A stretch of 64,000 bases of DNA from Terrisporobacter vanillatitrophus (GTDB lineage Bacteria > Bacillota > Clostridia > Peptostreptococcales > Peptostreptococcaceae): contig NZ_CP154625.1 in the NCBI RefSeq assembly GCF_051148895.1, positions 310,001 through 374,000 of the forward strand, read 5' to 3'. The notes beneath the pieces were generated by a model. That model was not told where the DNA came from. It did not search any database and saw only the letters and a program-made list of their open reading frames with translations. The first letter of the stretch is position 1; every line of letters starts with the position of its first letter. The translations under genes and the position numbers were made by a program. Positions 13,865-23,058 of the stretch are shown one piece after another.

Positions 13865-14248
13865 ATGCCAATATTAAAAAATAAAAAGAGAAGAAGGGGA
13901 TTTACCCTGATTGAGATGGTTATAGTCATTACTATAATAGGAATCTTATCTAGTATTGCAGTAACAAAATATTCGAAAGTACAAGAGAATGCAAAGAAAA
14001 ATGCTGATTATGCTACAGCTGCCAATTTAGCAACAGCAGCGATGATATCTATAAGCGATGGAAATACATCAGTTCAACCAAGTGATTTAAAAAATGATGA
14101 ATATATTCAATTTGTACCAGTTGCAAAATCAGTAAAAGATGGTTCATTTGTTGTAACGGCACAAGGAGATTCTGTAACAGTTAAGATAGGTACGGAAACA
14201 TTTTATCCAAAGCCTGAAGAAACTGTTAATACACCTAGTGGATCATAA
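13865..14248 (+). CDS. pilA: type IV pilin (prepilin)
   Basis: Structural pilin of 127 residues with a canonical class III signal. A basic leader ending RRRG is followed by FTLIEMVIVITIIGILSS; cleavage would be between Gly15 and Phe16, leaving Glu at position 5 of the mature protein. The hydrophobic helix is followed by a variable C-domain with no cysteines. AAAGGAGG lies 8 bases before ATG, the strongest ribosome site in the operon, as expected for the most abundant product. No prepilin peptidase is encoded nearby, so processing must rely on an enzyme elsewhere. Confidence 0.93.
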   Translation: MPILKNKKRRRGFTLIEMVIVITIIGILSSIAVTKYSKVQENAKKNADYATAANLATAAMISISDGNTSVQPSDLKNDEYIQFVPVAKSVKDGSFVVTAQGDSVTVKIGTETFYPKPEETVNTPSGS

Positions 14249-14281
14249 TAACATAAATAACAATTTTGTGGAGGTGATTTT

Positions 14282-15097
14282 ATAAAGGAATATCTTATTG
14301 TAAATATTAATAATGAAAATACACAAATATTATTAATAAGAAAAAAAAGAAATAAGTACAATATACATAATCAATTAACTTATGAAATGGGAAGTAATAG
14401 CTTAAAACATAAAGAAAATAATATATACGAAGATAAAGTAGTTCAAATTATAAAAGAAAATACAAACCATAAATTAAAAAATGTATATTTCAATATACAA
14501 AATGATGAAATTATTATTAGAAATATACCAAATATAAACTCTAAAAGACAAAAAGAAATTATTCAGCTAATTAAATATGAAATCGGTGCTCATATGCCCT
14601 TAGATTTACAAAATTATGTAATAAAATATAAAAAAATTATCAATACTAAAGGAAATGGATCAATACAAGGAATATTATTTCCCAAGAAATATGTAGACAT
14701 ATGCAAATCCATAAGCGAAAAGTTAAAAATTAAGAAAAAATACTTGTATATTAATTTTGATATTTTACAAAAACTGATTGATATGAAAGTTATTGATTTA
14801 TTACAAGGTGGTTATGAAAAAATAACCATAATAGAAAATAGAAAAAAAGATATGGTTTTAAATACAGTTTCCAATAAAAAAATTATTGAATCTTATGTGG
14901 TGGATAAAGATAATAGTCAGTATTCTATTAATCAATTTTCATATGATAATACATACTATTATGGAATAAGTGATAATTTCATAGAAAGCTTTAAAATAAA
15001 AAAATTAGATCTCAAAAATAAATTAATTTTAAGTAATAGTGAAGAAGTTGTAGATATGACATTAGATAATTTACCAGCATGGGGGATGATAATATAA
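14282..15097 (+). CDS. pilM: PilM-like pilus assembly protein with a non-AUG start
   Basis: Actin-fold cytoplasmic protein that binds the PilN tail and links the pilus machine to the ATPase. The first in-frame ATG is at 14387, but the frame is open upstream to 14261. Its residues (YLIVNINNENTQILLIRK) read as the first beta-hairpin of the actin-like fold. GGAGGTGAT at 14270-14278 places the start at ATA 14282, giving 271 residues; no ATG, GTG or TTG exists in the added part. Starting at 14387 would remove 35 residues. The overall sequence is divergent, and the family call leans on position before pilN and pilO. The stop codon abuts the next ATG. Confidence 0.68.
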   Translation: MKEYLIVNINNENTQILLIRKKRNKYNIHNQLTYEMGSNSLKHKENNIYEDKVVQIIKENTNHKLKNVYFNIQNDEIIIRNIPNINSKRQKEIIQLIKYEIGAHMPLDLQNYVIKYKKIINTKGNGSIQGILFPKKYVDICKSISEKLKIKKKYLYINFDILQKLIDMKVIDLLQGGYEKITIIENRKKDMVLNTVSNKKIIESYVVDKDNSQYSINQFSYDNTYYYGISDNFIESFKIKKLDLKNKLILSNSEEVVDMTLDNLPAWGMII

Positions 15098-15535
15098 ATG
15101 AAAAAAAACAAAAATATTAATTTCTTAAAAGAAGAAAAACAAGAAGAAAAAATTTTAAAGTGTACTGTAATAATATTAATATACTTATTAATTTTTCAAA
15201 CTTATACAAGTATAAAATCTATTAATAACCTAAAAGAAGAAATTAATAACACTAAATTAATTACTCAATCTAATGAAGTATTAAAATCGAAAAATAAAAA
15301 GAGCACATTGGTAAAAGATACAAATAAAGTATATGATTTGTTAGGTTTTTCAAATGTAGAGAAACTATCTGTTGAAAATAATAAAGTAAGTATAGAAGGT
15401 AAATGTAAAAGTTTAAAAAATTTAGATGAATTAAAATCTATGGATAATATAAAAAATTTTTCTATTACTAGTGTGGAAAATAAAAATAATAAATTATATT
15501 TTCATGCAGTATATGAAATAGGAGGTTCTGAATAG
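15098..15535 (+). CDS. pilN: PilN-like pilus alignment protein
   Basis: Bitopic membrane protein of 145 residues. A short charged cytoplasmic tail (NINFLKEEKQEE), which in PilN is the PilM-binding segment, leads into one transmembrane helix at about 24-40 and then an extracytoplasmic coiled region and small domain. The start codon follows the pilM stop directly. Sequence identity to known PilN is too low to claim on motif alone; size, topology, the tail and gene order B-C-A-M-N-O support the call. Confidence 0.7.
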   Translation: MKKNKNINFLKEEKQEEKILKCTVIILIYLLIFQTYTSIKSINNLKEEINNTKLITQSNEVLKSKNKKSTLVKDTNKVYDLLGFSNVEKLSVENNKVSIEGKCKSLKNLDELKSMDNIKNFSITSVENKNNKLYFHAVYEIGGSE

Positions 15536-15537
15536 TT

Positions 15538-15996
15538 TTGAAGAATAAAAAAGAATTAAAAAAAATATGCATAGCAATAATAACCTTCACAGTAGTTAGT
15601 ATAGGTGTCTCTTATCCTATGAACAATAAAATTAATGCTTTGGAACAGGAAAAAACTAAATTAACACAAACTAAACCTCAATATAAAGGTGATTGTTATG
15701 ATGAAACGATGGATTTAAGTGATGATATAGTAATTAAGATAATTGGAAAAATGGACCCTAGTTTAGATATTAACTTTGTCAATAAATTTGATGAAACTGA
15801 TGAGAACAATAAACCATATTCATCAATTGAATTAAGTGTATCTGGAAATTTAGATAAAATTAAAGAAATTGAAAGTGTTTTAAATGATTTGAATCTAAAT
15901 TATAAGATTGAAAAAATGGATATAAAAAATGCTAAAGATGAAAAAGGAAATGAAAAGAATTATGTAGATTGCATGATGACATTTAAAGTCATATAA
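15538..15996 (+). CDS. pilO: PilO-like pilus alignment protein
   Basis: Bitopic protein of 152 residues with one N-terminal membrane helix (about 10-26), a coiled segment and an alpha/beta C-domain, matching PilO topology; PilO pairs with PilN in the membrane. It starts with TTG at 15538, with AGGAGG about 12 bases upstream inside pilN, 2 bases after its stop. It is the last gene of the pilus operon. I see no convincing terminator in the 260 bases that follow, which hold no supported gene. Confidence 0.68.
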   Translation: MKNKKELKKICIAIITFTVVSIGVSYPMNNKINALEQEKTKLTQTKPQYKGDCYDETMDLSDDIVIKIIGKMDPSLDINFVNKFDETDENNKPYSSIELSVSGNLDKIKEIESVLNDLNLNYKIEKMDIKNAKDEKGNEKNYVDCMMTFKVI

Positions 15997-16260
15997 AGGA
16001 ATATGATAAGGTAATAATTTATCAATTGGAGTTTTATGGAATTTTACAATGAAAATGGTAGTACGATTGTTAATAAATTTAAAAGGATAATAGCCTAATT
16101 TCTAGAAAATTATTATTAAAGTATGGAAGTTTAAAAGGTTATATGGAACTATAAAAAGCAAATTTACAATAAAAATTAACAATATAAATGAATGATAAAT
16201 TCTAATATAGGATCAAGTATATATAGCCGTGCTTAAAAATAGTAAAGGAGTGGAGATAAC

Positions 16261-17289
16261 TTGATAGGTAGAAATGAACTATGTCCTTGTGGTAGTGGAA
16301 AAAAGTATAAAAAATGTTGCTTACAAAAAAATCAGTTAATAGAGTTTACAAGAAACAAAATATTATATGCAAAAGGTTTGTATAAAAATATGGAAAATAA
16401 AATATATGAATATTCTAAGACATCAAGTTTTTACGATGATAGGGAAGAGTGTGCGAAGAAATTCCATATTTCACAAGAAGGTAACTCTACAATAGACAAG
16501 CTATATAATACATATTTCATGTATGATTATAGAAACAATAAGGGAAACACCATAACTAAAATGTTTATAGATGATAATAAACTAACTTTAACTAAAAACC
16601 AAAGAAATTTATTATCATCAATGCTTAAAGCTAATATAAGCATATTTAAAATTGAAGATATAGGAAATACAAAATCAATAATTAGAGACTATTTTAATGA
16701 TAATAAAATAGTAGTAGAAGATGTTGATGCATTCAAAAAATTAAGAATTGGTGAAAGTATAATAGGAAGAACGGTAAATGTTCAAGGAATGAATATATTG
16801 GTTGATGAATGTATAGAAGTATCAGATAAAAACTTGCAAATAATAATTGATAATATTAAGCAGTTATATAAGTCTAACAGCAAAAAATCAAAGAGTATAA
16901 AGGAATTTGTAATTTATAATAGTGAATTAATTTATAAATTTGGACAACAAATATTATTAAATGATAAATCGTACATTTTAAATTCATTAAATACCCAAGC
17001 TGAAAATGAAATACAAACTAAAGAGAACAATAATTCAGATGCAAGTATATATGATGCATTAAGAAATAACATGGAAGAGAAATATCTACAAAAAGGATTA
17101 GATTTGTGGAAACAATTTATTAAATCTAATAAATCTATAAAAGGTAGCGAAAACGGATGGGCGGCTGCCATAGAATATTATATTAAAAAGGATGCAGGAG
17201 AAATTATAACTCAAGCCCAAGTATCTGAAAAATATGAAATAAGTCCTCGTACTTTAGGCAAAAGATATAAAGAGTTAAAAGCATCATAA
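16261..17289 (+). CDS. SEC-C motif protein with a C-terminal HTH-like segment
   Basis: 342 residues beginning with a SEC-C zinc motif, RNELCPCGSGKKYKKCC (about 4-20), found at the SecA C-terminus and in many unrelated proteins. The long middle part is unrecognised. The end (about 293-342) reads GWAAAIEYYI, then TQAQVSEKYEISPRTLGKRYKEL, which resembles a helix-turn-helix or TFIIB cyclin-like repeat, so a nucleic-acid-binding role is plausible. TTG start at 16261 follows AAAGGAGTGG. It stands alone between the pilus operon and a terminator. Confidence 0.75.
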   Translation: MIGRNELCPCGSGKKYKKCCLQKNQLIEFTRNKILYAKGLYKNMENKIYEYSKTSSFYDDREECAKKFHISQEGNSTIDKLYNTYFMYDYRNNKGNTITKMFIDDNKLTLTKNQRNLLSSMLKANISIFKIEDIGNTKSIIRDYFNDNKIVVEDVDAFKKLRIGESIIGRTVNVQGMNILVDECIEVSDKNLQIIIDNIKQLYKSNSKKSKSIKEFVIYNSELIYKFGQQILLNDKSYILNSLNTQAENEIQTKENNNSDASIYDALRNNMEEKYLQKGLDLWKQFIKSNKSIKGSENGWAAAIEYYIKKDAGEIITQAQVSEKYEISPRTLGKRYKELKAS

Positions 17290-17325
17290 AATTTATTACT
17301 ATTAAAAATTAATTAGATTAATAAG

Positions 17326-17364
17326 AAAATACTATTAAATTTTACATTTAATAGTATTTTTTGT
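17326..17364 (+). terminator. terminator after the SEC-C gene
   Basis: 14-bp stem (17326-17339 with 17347-17360), 7-base loop, T-rich end. Confidence 0.85.
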
Positions 17365-17454
17365 ATTTAAAATGTAAAAAGTTATAAAAAAAGGTTTTAA
17401 TATATGTAAAAGGTGATAAAATAATACATATATAATAGAGAAAGAGGTAAAAAT

Positions 17455-17832
17455 ATGAGTCTTAGTTTAGGAAATGGAATTGCAGTATCAACTAACTATA
17501 TAAAATCAAATCCAGCAGTGCCTGTATATAATGGTGAGGAAAGTCCTAGCAACTTATATGCTGTAATTTATCATATAGAAATAGGATACAATGAAGGTAA
17601 AGAACAAAAAGTAAAACAATACATAATAATTGACTATAAAGACTTTGATTTATCTTCAGAAAAGAAAGATGAATTATTAGATACAGCAAAGAAATACTGT
17701 GAAATTAAAAATATACCAGCGGGAGATCAACTGGAAATAACATTATTAGATAATGACGAAGCTGAAGATTTCTTAGAAAAGGTATTTAATAATATGAAAG
17801 TTATAAGAGGTCTTATTACTAAAAGAGACTAA
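17455..17832 (+). CDS. conserved hypothetical protein, 125 residues
   Basis: Product not recognised. A soluble, acidic protein with no signal peptide or membrane segment; the middle reads as alternating beta strands (YAVIYHIEIGY, KQYIIIDYKDF) followed by two helices. ATG at 17455 has AAAGAGG 6 bases upstream. It is monocistronic, with terminators on both sides. Confidence 0.65.
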   Translation: MSLSLGNGIAVSTNYIKSNPAVPVYNGEESPSNLYAVIYHIEIGYNEGKEQKVKQYIIIDYKDFDLSSEKKDELLDTAKKYCEIKNIPAGDQLEITLLDNDEAEDFLEKVFNNMKVIRGLITKRD

Positions 17833-17866
17833 TAGTATTTAATAGCTAAAAATAAATAATAATTTT

Positions 17867-17911
17867 AAAAAATCAAAGGCATTGGAAAACTCCTAGCTTT
17901 TGATTTTTTTT
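17867..17911 (+). terminator. terminator after the 125-residue protein gene
   Basis: Stem formed by AATCAAAGGC-type sequence at 17868-17880 and 17895-17906, with G-U pairing, followed by eight T. Confidence 0.75.
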
Positions 17912-17996
17912 GAGTAATGATAGTAAGATTATTTTTTTAGTGGTAAACATAATAAATAAGATAAAATAAACAATTAATTATAATAAGGAGAAAAAA

Positions 17997-19598
17997 ATGT
18001 TAAGAGTATCGAATATAAAAATTAGTATTAATGATGATAAATCAAAAATACTAAAGTTAGTACTGAATAAATTAAAAATAAAAGAAAATGAGTTGATAAA
18101 ATATCATATATTTAAGGAATCTATAGATGCAAGAAAAAAGGGAAAAATAGACTTTGTGTACACTGTAGATGTAGAACTTAAGAATGAACAAAAACTATTA
18201 AAAAACGCTCCAAAAGATGTAGTTGAAGTAAAGCAACCTAGTTATATAGATATTAAACATGGAAGCAATAAAATGAATCATAGACCAGTTGTTGTGGGAA
18301 GTGGTCCAGCAGGTTTATTTGCATCTTTACTTTTAGCACAAAGAGGATATAATCCACTATTAATTGAAAGAGGATTAGACGTGGATGAGAGAACAAAAGA
18401 CATTAATAACTTCTGGAATAATAGAATTTTTAAAAATAATTCAAATGTACAATTTGGAGAAGGTGGAGCTGGTACATTCTCAGATGGTAAACTTACAACG
18501 AGAATAAAAGACATAAGATGTAGAAAGGTTTTAGAAGAACTTGTAAACTTTGGTTCACCTGATGAGATATTGTATTCTCATAAACCTCATGTGGGAACTG
18601 ACATACTTAAAAATGTGGTAAAAAATATAAGAGAAGAAATAAAAAAATTAGGTGGAGAAGTAAGATTTAATAGTCAAGTTACAGATATAGAAGTAGAAAA
18701 TGATAGTATAAAAGCTGTAATAGTAAATAACGAAGAAAGAATAGAATGTGACCATGTAATTTTTGCTGTAGGTCATAGTGCAAGGGATTCTTACGAAATG
18801 TTATATAGTAAAGGTGTGAAAATAATCCAAAAACCATTTGCTATTGGAGCAAGAATAGAACATCCACAAGTATTAATAAATAAATCTCAATATAAAGAAT
18901 TCTATGACCATCCAAGACTTGGAGCGGCAGATTATAGATTAATTGAGCATACATCCAATGGAAGAACTGCATATTCATTCTGTATGTGTCCAGGAGGGAC
19001 TGTAATAGCCTCTGCATCAAATGAATTTGAAGTAGTAACAAATGGTATGAGTGAACATGCTAGAGATAAGGTAAATGCAAATAGTGCCTTCTTAGTTAAT
19101 GTTACACCAGAAGACTTTGGAAGTACTCATCCTTTGGCAGGGATTGAATTCCAAAGAAAATATGAAAAACTTGCCTATGAATTAGGGGGAAATAATTATA
19201 ATGCACCAATGCAGCTAGTTGGAGATTTCTTAAATGATAAGATAACGACAGATATAGGTAAGGTTGAACCTTCATATAAACCAGGTGTAACAGGTACTGA
19301 TTTAAGAGAATGCCTGCCAGAATTTGTAGCATCAACTATGAAAGAAGCTTTATTATCTCTTGATAAAAAACTAAATGGATTTGCCATGCATGATGCAGTA
19401 TTAACAGGTGTGGAAACAAGATCATCAGCTCCAGTTAGAATAGTTAGAGACGAAGAAACATTACAATCAGTAAGTACTAAAAATCTATATCCTTGTGGTG
19501 AGGGTGCAGGTTATGCGGGAGGAATAGTTACAGCTGCTGTGGATGGTATAAAATGTGCAGAGAAAATAATTGGAAAGTATTGCCCTATTGTTAAATAA
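17997..19598 (+). CDS. FAD-dependent dehydrogenase (COG2509 type)
   Basis: Flavoprotein of 533 residues belonging to the uncharacterised COG2509 FAD-dependent dehydrogenases. An N-terminal RNA-binding-like alpha/beta domain (about 1-85) precedes the Rossmann FAD site PVVVGSGPAGLFASLLLA near 98-115. The family motifs FGEGGAGTFSDGKL (about 155-168) and a C-terminal PCGEGAGYAGGI (about 500-511) are present. AAGGAG lies 6 bases before ATG. The substrate of this family is not established. Confidence 0.88.
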   Translation: MLRVSNIKISINDDKSKILKLVLNKLKIKENELIKYHIFKESIDARKKGKIDFVYTVDVELKNEQKLLKNAPKDVVEVKQPSYIDIKHGSNKMNHRPVVVGSGPAGLFASLLLAQRGYNPLLIERGLDVDERTKDINNFWNNRIFKNNSNVQFGEGGAGTFSDGKLTTRIKDIRCRKVLEELVNFGSPDEILYSHKPHVGTDILKNVVKNIREEIKKLGGEVRFNSQVTDIEVENDSIKAVIVNNEERIECDHVIFAVGHSARDSYEMLYSKGVKIIQKPFAIGARIEHPQVLINKSQYKEFYDHPRLGAADYRLIEHTSNGRTAYSFCMCPGGTVIASASNEFEVVTNGMSEHARDKVNANSAFLVNVTPEDFGSTHPLAGIEFQRKYEKLAYELGGNNYNAPMQLVGDFLNDKITTDIGKVEPSYKPGVTGTDLRECLPEFVASTMKEALLSLDKKLNGFAMHDAVLTGVETRSSAPVRIVRDEETLQSVSTKNLYPCGEGAGYAGGIVTAAVDGIKCAEKIIGKYCPIVK

Positions 19599-19756
19599 TT
19601 TTAACAATAAAGGGGGAATTGATAAAAAAAATTAACAAAAATTTATGATATAATGTTTATGCATTAAATCATAAATACATAATAGTAAAAAATTTTTTAG
19701 GATTAAAAGCAAAATATAATAATCAATGAACGAATGTAACTAAGGAGGAATACAAT

Positions 19757-21379
19757 TTGGAAATAATCATAGGTATTATGGGTGGATTAGGACTATTCCT
19801 ATTTGGAATGAATCTTATGGGAGAAGCCCTAGAAAAAGCAGCTGGAAGTAAGCTTAAAAAGATTATAGAACTTCTAACTAGTAATATATTTATGGGAGTT
19901 CTTATAGGAACATTAGTAACAGCTGTAATCCAGTCATCAAGTGCCACTACGGTAATGGTAGTTGGTTTTGTCAATGCTGGTATAATGACATTGCCACAAG
20001 CAGTAGGAGTAATTATGGGGGCCAATATAGGTACAACAGTTACAGCACAATTAGTGTCTATAGATATGAATGGACTAGCTCCTGTAGCTTTAGGAATAGG
20101 TATAATTCTTTATTTATTTGGCGGAAAACCAAAAACTAAGCATATAGCAGAAGTTTTAATAGGATTTGGTATTCTATTTACAGGTATGGACTTTATGAAA
20201 GAAGCAGTTAAGCCATTATCAGAGTATGCAGGATTTACTAACGTGTTACTTACTTTTGGTAAATATCCAATCTTAGGATTATTATTAGGATTTGGAATAA
20301 CAGCCATAATACAAAGTTCAAGTGCTTCAATGGGTATGTTAGTTGTTTTAGCATCCCAAGGGTTAATACCACTTAACAGTGCATTGCCAATATTATATGG
20401 TCAAAATATAGGTACTTGTGTGACATCTTTATTATCAAGTATAGGTGCAAGCATAAGTGCAAAAAGAGCAGCTCTTATACATTTAATATTCAATATACTT
20501 GGGACAGTAATATTCTTATTATTCTTAAATAAATTAGTTGTTATTGCAGTAAATTATATGGATCCCAATAATGTTGCAAGACAAATTGCCAATGTTCATA
20601 CAATATTTAATATAGCATCAACACTAATTTTATTACCATTTAACAAATTTATAATAAAATTAGCTACTAGGTTAATACCAGATAATAATACGGAAGATGA
20701 TGATGTAAAAGTTGTTAAATTTATAGATGATAGAATGATTGAAACACCTTCAATAGCATTAGTGAATGTTGAAAAAGAAACATTAAGAATGGGTGAAAAG
20801 TCTAAGCAAAGTTTAAATTGTGCCATGAGAAGTGTATTGGAAAAATCAGAAAAAGATATATCTAGCACTTTTAGAAAAGAAAAAAGAATAAATGAATTAC
20901 AAAAAATGATACTAAATTACTTGCTTAAATTATCAAAAGCTCCTTTAAATGAAGAATCCAGAGAAGTTATAGATTCATTATTTAATACAGTTAATGATAT
21001 AGAAAGAATAGGAGATCACGCTGAAAATATAGCAGAATTAGCTCAAAATAGTATAGCTAATGATGTTACATTCTCAGATCATGCAAGAAACGAGTTAAAT
21101 GATATGTACAACAAAGTCTTATCAACATATACTTATGCATTAGAATCTATGAGAACATCAGATGTGGATCTTGCTTGTAAAGTAATCAAGATGGAAGAAC
21201 AAGTAGATATTATGGAAAAATCATGTAGGATAAATCATATGAGAAGATTAAATAATAATATGTGTAGCATAGACAATGGTATTATTTATTTAGAAGTAAT
21301 AGCTAATTTAGAAAGAGTTTCAGATCACGCTGTTAATATAGCACAACAAGTTATAGCGCAAAGTGTAAATGAAAGATAG
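19757..21379 (+). CDS. Na+/phosphate cotransporter with C-terminal PhoU domain
   Basis: NptA/YjbB-type transporter of 540 residues. Two inverted Na/Pi repeats carry the signature QSSSATT (about 56-62) and QSSSAS (about 187-192). Eight or more hydrophobic segments fill residues 1-310, and a cytoplasmic PhoU-like domain with two three-helix repeats (HAENIAEL, HAVNIAQQ) fills 345-540. Start is TTG at 19757 with AAGGAGG 8 bases before it. A TGATATAAT extended -10 lies at about 19646. No tandem PhoP boxes are seen, unlike the pst genes. Confidence 0.92.
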   Translation: MEIIIGIMGGLGLFLFGMNLMGEALEKAAGSKLKKIIELLTSNIFMGVLIGTLVTAVIQSSSATTVMVVGFVNAGIMTLPQAVGVIMGANIGTTVTAQLVSIDMNGLAPVALGIGIILYLFGGKPKTKHIAEVLIGFGILFTGMDFMKEAVKPLSEYAGFTNVLLTFGKYPILGLLLGFGITAIIQSSSASMGMLVVLASQGLIPLNSALPILYGQNIGTCVTSLLSSIGASISAKRAALIHLIFNILGTVIFLLFLNKLVVIAVNYMDPNNVARQIANVHTIFNIASTLILLPFNKFIIKLATRLIPDNNTEDDDVKVVKFIDDRMIETPSIALVNVEKETLRMGEKSKQSLNCAMRSVLEKSEKDISSTFRKEKRINELQKMILNYLLKLSKAPLNEESREVIDSLFNTVNDIERIGDHAENIAELAQNSIANDVTFSDHARNELNDMYNKVLSTYTYALESMRTSDVDLACKVIKMEEQVDIMEKSCRINHMRRLNNNMCSIDNGIIYLEVIANLERVSDHAVNIAQQVIAQSVNER

Positions 21380-21386
21380 ATAAAAT

Positions 21387-21426
21387 AAAAAGCTTTAGAA
21401 ATAATATTTATTTCTAAAGCTTTTTA
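21387..21426 (+). terminator. terminator of the Na/phosphate cotransporter gene
   Basis: Perfect 17-bp stem (21387-21403 with 21409-21425), 5-base loop, ending in TTTTT. Confidence 0.93.
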
Positions 21427-21559
21427 TATTTTTTATAAAAATGCAGATAATTAATATAATAAAAAAATAATATAAACTAAACAATTTTTTAACAAGAAGG
21501 CAAATTAGTTTTATGATATAATTTTATGGTATAAATATTATAAAAAAGGGAGTAGAATT

Positions 21560-22906
21560 ATGAACAAAATTAAATTTAATTATAGTAAAGCCTTAGATTT
21601 TTTTGCTAAGGAAGAAGTTGATACATTACAACCTTATGTTGATGTTGCACATGAAATGCTTCATGAAAAAACTGGTCCAGGAAAAGATTTTTTAGGTTGG
21701 ATAGACCTTCCTAACAATTATGATAAAGAAGAGTTTGCAAGAATAAAAAAAGCAGCTCAAAAGATACAATCGGATTCAGATGTACTAGTAGTAATAGGAA
21801 TTGGTGGTTCATATTTAGGAGCTAGAGCTGCAATAGAATGCTTAGGTCACTCATTCAGAAATAGCTTAAGTAAAGAGGATAGAAAAGCTCCAGAAGTATA
21901 TTTTGCAGGAAACAATATAAGTTCAACGTATTTAATGGATTTAATTGAAATAATAAAGGATAAGGATGTATCATTAAACGTTATATCTAAATCAGGAACT
22001 ACTACTGAGCCAGCTATAGCTTTTAGAGTTTTAAAAGATTTCTTAGAAAATAAATATGGAAAAGAAGAAGCAGCAAAAAGAATATATGCAACTACAGATG
22101 CTAAAAAAGGTGCATTAAAACAAGTATCTGATGAAGAAGGATATGAAACTTTTGTAATACCAGATGATGTTGGAGGAAGATTCTCTGTATTAACACCAGT
22201 TGGATTATTACCAATAGCTGCAGCAGGATTTGATATAGATGAAATGATGCAAGGAGCTAACGATGCTCGTATAAAATATTCTACATCTAGCTTAGAAGAA
22301 AATGATTGTTACCAATATGCAGCTGTAAGAAATATCTTACATAGAAAAGGTAAAGATATAGAATTACTAGTAAACTATGAACCAAATTTACATTTTGTAA
22401 GTGAATGGTGGAAACAATTATACGGAGAAAGCGAAGGAAAAGATCAAAAGGGTATATTCCCAGCTTCAGTAGATTTTTCAACTGACTTACACTCAATGGG
22501 ACAATACGTTCAAGATGGTAAGAGAATATTATTTGAAACAATTTTAAATGTGGAGAAACCAAGAAAAGTAGTTGAATTAAAATCAGAAGAAAAAGACTTA
22601 GATGGGCTTAACTATTTAAGTGAAAAAACTATGGATTTTGTAAATGAAAAAGCATTCCAAGGGACTTTACTTGCTCATACTGATGGTCAAGTTCCGAATT
22701 TAATAATAGATATACCAACATTAAATGAGTATAACTTTGGATACTTAGTATACTTCTTTGAAAAAGCTTGTGGAATAAGTGGATATCTATTAGGAGTAAA
22801 TCCATTTAATCAACCAGGTGTTGAAGCATATAAGAAGAATATGTTTGCTTTATTAGGTAAACCAGGGTTTGAAAAAGAAAAAGAAGAATTAGAAAAAAGA
22901 CTTTAG
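21560..22906 (+). CDS. pgi: glucose-6-phosphate isomerase
   Basis: Interconverts glucose 6-phosphate and fructose 6-phosphate in glycolysis. The 448 residues match the short Firmicute form. Recognised by VVIGIGGSYLGARA (about 74-87), the sugar-phosphate loop SKSGTTTEP (about 143-151), VGGRFSVLTPVG (about 204-215) and the C-terminal GVEAYKKNMF with the catalytic Lys. ATG at 21560 is preceded by AAAGGGAG. Monocistronic with its own terminator. Confidence 0.97.
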   Translation: MNKIKFNYSKALDFFAKEEVDTLQPYVDVAHEMLHEKTGPGKDFLGWIDLPNNYDKEEFARIKKAAQKIQSDSDVLVVIGIGGSYLGARAAIECLGHSFRNSLSKEDRKAPEVYFAGNNISSTYLMDLIEIIKDKDVSLNVISKSGTTTEPAIAFRVLKDFLENKYGKEEAAKRIYATTDAKKGALKQVSDEEGYETFVIPDDVGGRFSVLTPVGLLPIAAAGFDIDEMMQGANDARIKYSTSSLEENDCYQYAAVRNILHRKGKDIELLVNYEPNLHFVSEWWKQLYGESEGKDQKGIFPASVDFSTDLHSMGQYVQDGKRILFETILNVEKPRKVVELKSEEKDLDGLNYLSEKTMDFVNEKAFQGTLLAHTDGQVPNLIIDIPTLNEYNFGYLVYFFEKACGISGYLLGVNPFNQPGVEAYKKNMFALLGKPGFEKEKEELEKRL

Positions 22907-22941
22907 AAATTAAGGTTTAATTAAGAATAAAATATTATAAT

Positions 22942-22989
22942 GAAATCATCATAAGAGATTTATATCGAATTTGGTGATTTCTTTTTTTT
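22942..22989 (+). terminator. terminator of pgi
   Basis: 10-bp stem (22942-22951 with 22972-22981, one G-U) followed by eight T. Confidence 0.85.
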
Positions 22990-23058
22990 ACAAAAGATTA
23001 TAAAAATTAATAATATAAATAAAGTAATAAGAAATTTATTTTGTTAGGAGGAGAAAAA

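Noticed and set aside
16036..16098. 20-codon frame after pilO with a GGAG-like site
   Set aside because: Too short, with no recognisable feature; the nearby sequence looks non-coding.
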